From Acidobacteriota bacterium (GTDB lineage Bacteria > Acidobacteriota > Vicinamibacteria > Vicinamibacterales > 2-12-FULL-66-21), in the NCBI GenBank assembly GCA_013694845.1, contig JACDBQ010000476.1, forward strand, positions 1 through 5,605: 5,605 nucleotides of DNA, in the 5' to 3' direction. Shown here piece by piece: positions 1 to 5,605 of this stretch. The notes beneath the pieces are model-generated. The model saw only the letters and a list, made by a program, of their open reading frames with translations. It did not search any database and had not been told where the DNA came from. Within the stretch, counting starts at the first letter, position 1. Every line of letters begins with the position of its first letter. The translations under genes were made by a program, and so were the position numbers.

Positions 1-3000
1 TGGGGTTGATGAGCTTGAATGTGTCGGTCGTGGTGGTTCTCTTAGTCTCGACCAACTCCCCCTTCAGGTTGTAGAAGCGAGTGCCGGCATGGAGGGTGAC
101 GTTGATCGACTCGTCGCCCTTCCGCGCCACGACAGTGACTTTCTGGTAGCCTCCCTTGAGCTGATCGACGTTGCTCGCGTAAAACACGAACGTCGTCGTC
201 CCCGGCTGCGCATCGCCGGGAGCGAACCGATCTTGGTTCGCGGGCATTGACGTGAGCGGCTTCAGCCGCCGCGCGACCTCGGCACCCTCCTGCTTCAGTT
301 CAGCGGCGCTCGGGCCACCCGTGGTCCCTTGTCCTGTGGGATTCTTCACGGCAGCATCGACCAGATCGAACAGGTCGCTGGTCCCCACCTGTCGCGGCGG
401 CCGGGCAGGCGACTTCGCGACGATGTCTTCGAGGGCCGCCTTCGAATGTGTGTCCAGTAGTTTCTTGATCCGCGCGATGTCGTTGTCGGTGATCTTGAGG
501 TCGGGATCGGGGTCTTCGGTGTCGACACCCAGATGTTTGAGCGCCTTCATGAGTGCTTCCACGTGATCCGGATCGTACTGCTGGAGCATCTCCGCCAGCT
601 TGCGTTGGCTGGGATCCAAATCGTACTTGCCGCCACTGTCACATTCGACATCGTTCGCTTTCGATTCGAGATCCGATAGATCGACCTCACCGATTAGCGG
701 TTTGACCGAGTCGGGAAGCAGGTCGCGGACGCGGTTCGCGATTGCTTTCGCAGCGACGCCCGGGAGTTTCCGTATCGGCCCGAGCGCGCTCACCGCAGGG
801 TAGGCGATTTCACGCTGGAACCAGCACGAGGCGACGATCGCGGCGATCGCCGCTTCGGCGACCTCAGTCGCCACCACCGCGATGACGCAGCCGAGTACTG
901 GCGGCGCGGCGCACTGTGCGACTCGATAGGCCCATTTCACGACATTGACGATCGTGGTGATGTCGCTGACAGTCGCAGCGATTGTTTCGATTTCCGCGAT
1001 TTTCTCCTCGAGCACCTTGATCTGCTCGCCGAACTTCTCTTCAAGCGTCTCGGCAATCATCTTTCTGAAATCGGCCTCGGCCTGTTCGATCTTCTTGAGC
1101 TGTTCTTCGACCGCCTCGACCTCGTCGCCGAACAGCGTGCCCAGCAGGACGGTTGCGCCCTTCTCGACCGCTGTGACCAGGCGATGGCCCACGTCCCGAA
1201 TGAAGATGCCGAGCAACGTGGCCGCGACCCCGCGGAGGACACTGAGGACGGCGCCCTTGATACCGCCGCCGCCAACCCGAGCCATGCGGGCCTTGGTCGC
1301 CGCGACCTTGGCCTCGATCTTCGCCTTGACGCTGTCGTAGACCTCGACGACCTTGACGAACGCCGAGCCGAAGAACTGACGGAGGCGGCCGTACTTTTCG
1401 CCGTGGTCGACCCAATGCTGGACCAGTTCGAGCTCGCGGGTACGCTCCGCGGTGCCCTTGGGCGCGGACTTGGTAGCGAGGTTCGTACGCGCATCGATCT
1501 GACGGGCCGCTTCGTCCTTCAGACGCTGTTTTGCCTCGGCACTGGGATCGGTCAGGGCCTTCTTGCCTTGGCCACCTGTCGCCGTCTTGGCGGCGCTCTG
1601 CCACGGCTCGAAGGTCGATTTGTTCCACGTCGCGAAATTGAAATTGTCCTTGGCTTCGAGCTTGTCGCGTTTACGGGCAAGCCGCGCCCGGGAAGCAGGA
1701 GGACGGGACAGATTCGCAACGCGCTTCGGCTGGTCCTTGAGCTCGGTTTTCACCGGATCGAGCTTGGTCTTGGCCTCGGCGATGGGGCTCTTGGCGGTCG
1801 CGGCCCCGCCGGTCGCTGTGCCGGTCCCAAGTAACCGCGGCGGCACAAATTCGTAGGTGATGAAGCCATCGCTGTGCTTCGCGATGCGAAGCACCGCTTG
1901 ATCCGTGATATCGGTTGGCGTTCCGTTGACGTAGAGATTCACCAGGACCTGCGGCGAACTGGACGTCGGCGATTCGAACTTTGGCGGGATGTGGATGTCC
2001 GCCATCCGTTTCGCTGAGACCGTCCAGGTTCTACCCGCAGGATGAATCAGCGTAGGATTGGCTGTGGCGAAGTTGTTGACCTTGGTGGAAAGATTGTTCA
2101 CCTGGTTGATATAGCGGTCCACCTGGGAGGCGCCGAGCAGAACCTCCGCTTCGTAGTTGGGCTTCAGGTCCGCGATGGAGACCGACGCCGGTCCCTGATC
2201 CACCCGGCAGATACCATGTGAGGCCGGGAGCCCGCTCAGCCCACACGCCTTGCCGCCTTCGATGCCGGTGTTCCCCGCGGGCGCGGCAGTTTTACGGTGC
2301 GTCGCGTCGCTCGCTTCCGCGCCATTCAACAACGTCTTCGAACCGAGGGCGAGGAACGCAGGATTGTTGCCGCTGAACTTGACGCCGAGATAGGCGCCCG
2401 TGTCGGTCTTGAGAAAGTCGGCACGGCCCGTGGCGCCGGTGGCCGCACCTTCGGGAACCGGCACTTCGGAAAAGATCGGTTGGTTCTTGGTCTCTTTGCC
2501 GAGAATTTCCTGGACCTGGGCGTGCGTCCTGTCCCCTGGCCCTTTCGATCCCTTGCCGAGCGTCGGCAGCGCGTAGTAATAGCGCCTGGTAGCCTGAAGA
2601 CGCGTGCTCGGGTTCTCGTCGCCGCTCGTGGTTGGCGCCTCTCTGAGCGGACGCGGCATCTGCTGCGTGACATGGGCCAGCTCGTGGCTCATCAGTCCAC
2701 GATCGGCGATGGTCTCACCCGCCCCGAGCCAGATATCGCACCCATAGGTGAACGCGCGCGCACCGAGTACGTCAGCGAGCGCCGCGGCGTGCGCGCCCTG
2801 GTGGATCCGGACATGGCTCAGCGCGCTTCCAAGGCGAGACTCCTGCTCCGCCCGGAGGCTGACGGGCAGCGCCGTCCCGCCACTTGGCCGAACGATCGCC
2901 GCAGCAATGTTGCTCGGCAGCTCGGCACCGTCGTCACTCGGCGCCACAAAGCTGATGCGCGAGGCTTGCAACTCGCTGCCGGGTGAATCCGATTCGCTGG

Positions 3001-3685
3001 CTTGCGCGGCGGCATGATCGGCGGCGGCCTCGTTCGGGTTGGTGGGGCTATCCATCGGCAGGCGCACGGTTGGCTCAAGAGAAGGCGCGTTGCGACCAGC
3101 GCCCGTGACTTCCGGCGCCGCTTGCTGAGACGAACGGAGACGCAGTTGCGAGAAATCGTGTCCGAGCCGTGGTTCTCGCTCACACGGACTCGCAGCAATC
3201 TTCAGTTCCCGCTGTACACGCGACCTGCCAGCCGCACACTCGTCGCACTCTCCGCCTGCAGACGTGTGATTCCCGCACGTACACTTGCGCTGGAGAACAT
3301 GTGGGCGATCTTGCCAGGTCGTGTCGCTCGGCGTGAGCACCGCTCGTTGCAGCACATGCTCGTCCTCGCGGCAGGTCGAGCACGCGCGCTGGATGGATGG
3401 CACCGTCACCGAACCGTTCGCTCGAGTCATCGCATCATGCGACGGGGGCACGCGCACGAGATCCCACGGCGAGGGCAGGCTGGCGCCGGCGCCATCAAAG
3501 GCTATCGGCTGAGGGAGGCGATCGACGCGCAGTTCGTCATCTTCGACTTCGATATCCGCGGCGACGCCTGGCCCGGCGACGTCGGGCGTGGCAATGCTAC
3601 GCCGCTGGCGGCCAGGGGTAGGCGTCTGCGCACGAACCATGACGGTGTCAGCGGGCGCTTTGCTGTGCGTCTTCGAAACAGACAT
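1..3685 (-). CDS. Giant DUF4157-domain protein, candidate eCIS cargo/effector (3' end cut by window)
   Basis: The frame is open from ATG at 3685 to the left edge: 1228 codons with no stop. ATG 3685 is the first ATG/GTG/TTG after an in-frame TGA at 3811-3809; Met16 (3640) is an alternative start. There is no good Shine-Dalgarno just upstream. No signal peptide is seen. Visible order: disordered N-terminus; C102/C105; CTC-x9-CDEC (135/137/147/150); LGHDFS near 174-179; linker with NPNEAAADHAAA (216-227); DUF4157 core about 285-343 with VRIH (292-295), AFTYGCDIWLG and HELAHVTQQ (HExxH at 334-338); an unassigned region about 350-620; Lys/Ala-rich 630-720; hydrophobic 809-829; coiled coil 854-905; hydrophobic 926-955; EF-hand-like loop 1058-1069; beta-rich end. 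DUF4157 (PF13699) is a putative zinc-metallopeptidase-like domain common in large proteins near contractile injection systems. The gene follows a DUF6519 gene by 58 bp. Family assignment is firm; an effector role is inferred; the substrate and any C-terminal toxin domain are unknown. Confidence 0.9.
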   Translation of the reverse strand, partial: MSVSKTHSKAPADTVMVRAQTPTPGRQRRSIATPDVAGPGVAADIEVEDDELRVDRLPQPIAFDGAGASLPSPWDLVRVPPSHDAMTRANGSVTVPSIQRACSTCREDEHVLQRAVLTPSDTTWQDRPHVLQRKCTCGNHTSAGGECDECAAGRSRVQRELKIAASPCEREPRLGHDFSQLRLRSSQQAAPEVTGAGRNAPSLEPTVRLPMDSPTNPNEAAADHAAAQASESDSPGSELQASRISFVAPSDDGAELPSNIAAAIVRPSGGTALPVSLRAEQESRLGSALSHVRIHQGAHAAALADVLGARAFTYGCDIWLGAGETIADRGLMSHELAHVTQQMPRPLREAPTTSGDENPSTRLQATRRYYYALPTLGKGSKGPGDRTHAQVQEILGKETKNQPIFSEVPVPEGAATGATGRADFLKTDTGAYLGVKFSGNNPAFLALGSKTLLNGAEASDATHRKTAAPAGNTGIEGGKACGLSGLPASHGICRVDQGPASVSIADLKPNYEAEVLLGASQVDRYINQVNNLSTKVNNFATANPTLIHPAGRTWTVSAKRMADIHIPPKFESPTSSSPQVLVNLYVNGTPTDITDQAVLRIAKHSDGFITYEFVPPRLLGTGTATGGAATAKSPIAEAKTKLDPVKTELKDQPKRVANLSRPPASRARLARKRDKLEAKDNFNFATWNKSTFEPWQSAAKTATGGQGKKALTDPSAEAKQRLKDEAARQIDARTNLATKSAPKGTAERTRELELVQHWVDHGEKYGRLRQFFGSAFVKVVEVYDSVKAKIEAKVAATKARMARVGGGGIKGAVLSVLRGVAATLLGIFIRDVGHRLVTAVEKGATVLLGTLFGDEVEAVEEQLKKIEQAEADFRKMIAETLEEKFGEQIKVLEEKIAEIETIAATVSDITTIVNVVKWAYRVAQCAAPPVLGCVIAVVATEVAEAAIAAIVASCWFQREIAYPAVSALGPIRKLPGVAAKAIANRVRDLLPDSVKPLIGEVDLSDLESKANDVECDSGGKYDLDPSQRKLAEMLQQYDPDHVEALMKALKHLGVDTEDPDPDLKITDNDIARIKKLLDTHSKAALEDIVAKSPARPPRQVGTSDLFDLVDAAVKNPTGQGTTGGPSAAELKQEGAEVARRLKPLTSMPANQDRFAPGDAQPGTTTFVFYASNVDQLKGGYQKVTVVARKGDESINVTLHAGTRFYNLKGELVETKRTTTTDTFKLINP
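479..514 (-). other. EF-hand/dockerin-like calcium loop (residues 1058-1069 of the DUF4157 protein)
   Basis: The twelve residues DPDPDLKITDND place Asp at positions 1, 3, 5 and 12 and Ile at position 8 of an EF-hand-type loop. The usual Gly at position 6 is replaced by Leu, and position 12 is Asp rather than Glu. A predicted helix precedes it (HVEALMKALKHLG) and another follows (IARIKKLLDTHSKAALEDI). The exit helix IARIKKLL also resembles the F-helix of type I dockerin repeats. Only one copy is seen. Calcium binding is inferred. Confidence 0.5.
2657..2833 (-). other. DUF4157 core with HELAH putative zinc site (residues about 285-343 of the giant protein)
   Basis: This segment reads RLGSALSHVRIH, then ADVLGARAFTYGCDIWLG, then GETIADRGLMSHELAHVTQQ. 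It follows the family layout: a helix with V-R-[IV]-H, the A-x-A-[YF]-T-x-G-x-D-I-x-[FL]-G strand pair, and a helix with H-E-x-x-H-V-x-Q-Q. The two histidines (H334, H338) and the glutamate (E335) of the HExxH motif are all intact, so a zinc site and peptidase activity are possible. The span between the GAG turn and HE is about four residues shorter than in the copies I remember with YxPxTxxGxxLL. It resembles a shorter variant (GPGxxxxDxxLMAHE) that I also recall. A third metal ligand cannot be assigned by eye. Confidence 0.92.
3236..3283 (-). other. Cysteine cluster CxC-x9-CxxC near the N-terminus of the DUF4157 protein
   Basis: Residues 135-150 carry C135-x-C137, then nine residues with Gly and His, then C147-x-x-C150, preceded by LQRK. 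A further C102-x-x-C105 lies 30 residues earlier. This matches the LQRKCxCGG...GECxEC leader often found before DUF4157 cores, which looks like a small zinc-binding knuckle. Metal binding is inferred from the spacing only. The cluster is followed by the LGHDFS motif at about 174-179, as is usual in this family. Confidence 0.75.
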
Positions 3686-3705
3686 GTATGGACACGCGAG
3701 TCCAG

Positions 3706-3738
3706 GGAGGAGCCGCAGCCGGACGGCGCGGCTTCTCC
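3706..3738 (-). other. Imperfect hairpin in the 58-bp gap between the DUF6519 and DUF4157 genes
   Basis: On the minus strand GGAGaAGCCGC (3738-3728) can pair with GCGGCTcCTCC (3716-3706), giving ten base pairs with one A-C mismatch around an 11-nt loop. The loop itself contains GCC and GGC that could extend the pairing. The left arm includes part of the purine run GGAAGGAG, which is the only Shine-Dalgarno-like sequence in the gap. No run of T follows the stem, so it is a poor candidate for an intrinsic terminator. It could tune translation or mRNA stability between the two genes. Confidence 0.45.
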
Positions 3739-3743
3739 TTCCT

Positions 3744-5210
3744 TTAGAGCGTCTTCTGCAGGACCTTCGAGGGCACTTCGAAGACGCGGCGGCACTGGCT
3801 GAATATCGTCAGATCGCCCTTCACGACTTTCAGGATCGCCAGCGGCGCGAAGTGATGCTCGACGCCGTGCGGCGGGATCGCCTGCGGCTCGCCCTCCACC
3901 TGCGGCCAGTCGATGACGCCGCCGGTCGCAACCCTCGCCGGCGCGAGCCAGTAGTCACCCGATCGGAGCACGATCGGGCCAGTCGCATCCGGCGGTCCCT
4001 GAAACTGAATCTCGATGCCATCTTCGAGCCCGATCCAGTTGCCGAGCTCGATCGGCGCGACGCCGTCGTGGAGCTGTAAACCACGCGCTTTCGGATCGCC
4101 CGGGCGCTGGTCCCACCGACGCAGGATTGGATGCGCCGTGTCATCAGTGCCAATCACGACGCTTCCGGCTGGAGCAGGACTCAGCGTGACTTCGCGCTTG
4201 AAGGTGTCGACCGCAGCAACGCTGCGCAGGGGCCCCGGGTTGTTCGGGACAATCGCCCTGTCGTCGAGGATTTCGACCCAATCGCCCTCGTCAAGGTTGA
4301 AGCGGTCGTCGCGACCGAGATCCGCCAGCGTGACGACGTCACCCTTCATCGACTCGATCTTGAAGACGGCGCTCCCGTTGATCCGTGAGAACTTGAACGT
4401 CGGCCGATCACCGTCCTCGGCCGGTTCGTCTTTGGGACGTTTTCCCTTTCGCGGCGGTTCGAACACGCCGCCCTTGTGGACTTCGATGCGATAGAGCTGG
4501 TTCTCAGGTCCGCGGAACCGCGACTGGGGCGCGACGTTGCATGGCTCTGACGGCGAGCCCGCCGTACCGTCGCCGGCGCGGCACTTGAGCCAGCCGCGGC
4601 TCGCCGACTGCCATTTCTCGAGGAGGTCCGTCCAGGACGGCTCCATGTCCTCGAGGGCGTGGCCGTCCTTCAGCGGCACCGTCCGCACGACCCAGGACAC
4701 ACGCGCGCGGATCGCCGTCTCCATGCCGAGCGCTACCTCGATCATCGAATCGTCCTGCGCCCCGAACACGGCATGCTCGGCGACGTCGAGATACGCGAGG
4801 TAGAGCGCGTCGGGCGTGAGCGCCAGCTTGTCGAGCGGCGCGCCCATACGTGCCGGCTGGTTCGAGTAGGGAACGAGCGCGGTGTTGTCGCACAGCAGTC
4901 CGTCGACGTAGTAGTGGCCCTTGCTGATCAGGAAGTCGTTCGCGTCGTTGAGCAGCCTGAGCCACTCGCGCCGCTTGTCCGACGCGGGCAGGCCCTGCAG
5001 CCATTCGCGAGTGATGACACCGAACCCGCAGTTGCTCTCGGGACCCGCGGCCGGACCGACGAGATCCTTGGTCAGCGTCCGCATCATGTGGAGAAAGATC
5101 GCGCCCTGCTCGTTCCAGTCGGCTTCGAGTTGCACGCGCCCCTGTTGCTGGAGCACGCGGCTGCGATTCTTGAGGGCGTCGAAAGTGACTCGTGCGAAGT
5201 CGCCGTACAT
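3744..5210 (-). CDS. DUF6519 family protein, tail/baseplate-module associated
   Basis: This is a complete protein of 488 residues. It begins MYGDFARVTFDALK and QQGRVQLEADWNEQ (22-35), the typical DUF6519 N-terminus. Further family hallmarks are YYVDGLLCDN (100-109), ENQLYRIEVHKGG (236-248), FKFSRINGSAVF (272-283), ILRRWDQ (362-368), LEDGIEIQF (395-403), SGDYWLAPAR (417-426), PPHGVEHHFAPLAIL (446-460) and CRRVF (473-477). No signal peptide or membrane segment is visible. A charged insertion (RKGKRPKDEPAEDGD, 254-268) sits between the second and third of the central motifs. The start ATG is supported by AGGAGGA four to five bases upstream. The family has no proven biochemical role; members are often encoded beside phage-tail-like or eCIS baseplate genes, so a structural or accessory role in such a particle is inferred. 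It lies 8 bp after the upstream gene and 58 bp before the DUF4157 gene. Confidence 0.88.
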   Translation of the reverse strand: MYGDFARVTFDALKNRSRVLQQQGRVQLEADWNEQGAIFLHMMRTLTKDLVGPAAGPESNCGFGVITREWLQGLPASDKRREWLRLLNDANDFLISKGHYYVDGLLCDNTALVPYSNQPARMGAPLDKLALTPDALYLAYLDVAEHAVFGAQDDSMIEVALGMETAIRARVSWVVRTVPLKDGHALEDMEPSWTDLLEKWQSASRGWLKCRAGDGTAGSPSEPCNVAPQSRFRGPENQLYRIEVHKGGVFEPPRKGKRPKDEPAEDGDRPTFKFSRINGSAVFKIESMKGDVVTLADLGRDDRFNLDEGDWVEILDDRAIVPNNPGPLRSVAAVDTFKREVTLSPAPAGSVVIGTDDTAHPILRRWDQRPGDPKARGLQLHDGVAPIELGNWIGLEDGIEIQFQGPPDATGPIVLRSGDYWLAPARVATGGVIDWPQVEGEPQAIPPHGVEHHFAPLAILKVVKGDLTIFSQCRRVFEVPSKVLQKTL

Positions 5211-5213
5211 GCT

Positions 5214-5220
5214 TCCTCCT
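5214..5220 (-). promoter_or_regulatory. Strong Shine-Dalgarno (AGGAGGA) of the DUF6519 gene, overlapping the upstream stop codon
   Basis: The minus strand reads TAG-GAGGA-AGC-ATG. The AGGAGGA begins at the second base of the TAG stop (5221-5219) of the upstream gene and ends three bases before the ATG at 5210. This fixes the DUF6519 start and implies translational coupling to the upstream gene. Confidence 0.85.
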
Positions 5221-5605
5221 AGCTGGCGAAGATGAGCTCGACGTCTACGCCGGCCGGAACATACTCAGTCAGGCGGGTGCGAAGATTCGTCGTCCGTTGG
5301 GGCTGAAAAAGCTGGTGCCACACGCCCATCTCCGCCCCATCGTCCGCGCCGCAGGCGATCTCCTCCGGGCATGTGAGGGCGAGTTGGCCGTAGTCGGGTG
5401 TGCCGTAGCGGTGGCTGTTGTAGCGCGGCCGCACGCGATGCTCGATGCGCGCGCGCACCTCACCAGTCGCGTCGCCAACCGCGGTTTCGGGCTGACAGCG
5501 ATAGCGGCGCGGCGTTCGTGACCCCGGACGCACGTAGCAGAAGCGAACGCAGCCAACTTGCTTGCGCGCGACCCGGACGTGACCGTCCAGAATGCAGTTC
5601 TCGGC
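5219..5605 (-). CDS. C-terminal part of a conserved tail-module protein of unknown function (5' end cut by window)
   Basis: 128 codons are visible, from the right edge to TAG at 5221-5219; a GTG at 5533 is internal because the frame stays open to the edge. The fragment starts AENCILDGHVRVARKQVGC and continues CVRFCYVRPGSRTPRRYRC, with cysteines at fragment positions 4, 19, 23 and 37. The end carries YGTPDYGQLAL, CPEEI, GADDGAEMGVWHQL and a hydrophobic finish. The first part looks like the last coils of a beta-solenoid, followed by a capping region. I recognise this QxGCVRFxYVPPGSxTPRRYRCQP pattern from unnamed conserved proteins that sit next to DUF6519 genes, but I cannot give a domain name. 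A structural or fibre-like role in a tail-like particle is inferred from the neighbours. That it is a real gene is well supported by the coupled Shine-Dalgarno and open frame. Confidence 0.75.
   Translation of the reverse strand, partial: AENCILDGHVRVARKQVGCVRFCYVRPGSRTPRRYRCQPETAVGDATGEVRARIEHRVRPRYNSHRYGTPDYGQLALTCPEEIACGADDGAEMGVWHQLFQPQRTTNLRTRLTEYVPAGVDVELIFAS

Noticed and set aside
1041..1628. Minus-strand frames of 195 and 145 codons
   Set aside because: They overlap the DUF4157 coding frame in other phases and give Arg/Gly/Ser-rich low-complexity translations typical of frame-shifted GC-rich genes.
1184..1834. Plus-strand open frame of 216 codons
   Set aside because: It is the antisense of the Lys/Ala/Glu-rich coil region of the DUF4157 protein; its Leu/Gly/Arg-rich translation mirrors that codon bias and shows no domain.
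3706..3738. Intrinsic terminator between the DUF6519 and DUF4157 genes
   Set aside because: The stem is followed by CTGGACTCGCG on the minus strand rather than a T-run, and on the plus strand by TCCTTCCTTTAG, which is not a clean T-tract; no plus-strand gene ends there.
2297..3802. Long plus-strand open frames (229 and 266 codons) opposite the N-terminal half of the DUF4157 gene
   Set aside because: They are antisense to a codon-by-codon verified gene with recognisable motifs, have Arg/Ala-rich compositions without any family signature, and are expected by chance in GC-rich DNA.
4659..5222. Plus-strand open frame of 187 codons
   Set aside because: It lies wholly opposite the DUF6519 gene, which has many family motifs and a strong ribosome binding site; the frame has no convincing start signal or family resemblance.
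5219..5533. A separate 104-codon gene starting at GTG 5533
   Set aside because: The same frame continues open with conserved-looking sequence (DGHVRVARKQVGCVRFCYV) to the right edge, so 5533 is internal to a longer gene.

Overview
The window is a GC-rich (roughly 60-65% by eye, not counted) bacterial fragment in which every supported gene lies on the minus strand. The codon use (third positions rich in G/C) and the families seen suggest a free-living, high-GC soil or environmental bacterium such as a myxobacterium, acidobacterium or proteobacterium. Nothing in the window fixes the phylum.

In transcription order (right to left) there are three genes. (1) 5605-5219 is the last 128 codons of a conserved protein that enters from the right edge. 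(2) 5210-3744 is a complete 488-residue DUF6519-family protein. DUF6519 proteins are usually encoded among tail or baseplate genes of phage-tail-like particles and extracellular contractile injection systems (eCIS). (3) 3685-1 is a very large protein that carries a DUF4157 putative metallopeptidase core (HELAH at residues 334-338). Its reading frame is open for 1228 codons and still has no stop at the left edge. I translated this frame codon by codon across the window and found no internal stop. Gaps are 8 bp between genes 1 and 2 and 58 bp between genes 2 and 3, so this looks like one operon. The Shine-Dalgarno sequence of gene 2 starts inside the stop codon of gene 1. A 33-nt hairpin lies between genes 2 and 3.

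My reading is that the window covers the end of a tail/baseplate-type module followed by a giant candidate cargo or effector. The DUF4157 protein has, in order: a basic, Pro/Ala-rich N-terminus; cysteine pairs (102/105, 135/137, 147/150); a GHDFS motif; an acidic linker; the DUF4157 core; a long unassigned middle; a Lys/Ala-rich stretch; two hydrophobic segments on either side of a strong coiled coil; an EF-hand/dockerin-like loop (1058-1069); and a beta-rich end that is cut by the window. DUF4157 association with eCIS is established knowledge. The claim that this copy is loaded into or delivered by such a particle is inference, because no sheath, tube or AAA+ ATPase gene is visible here.

There is no stretch over 300 bases without a gene. 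I saw no RNA gene, CRISPR array, insertion sequence or recognisable promoter.
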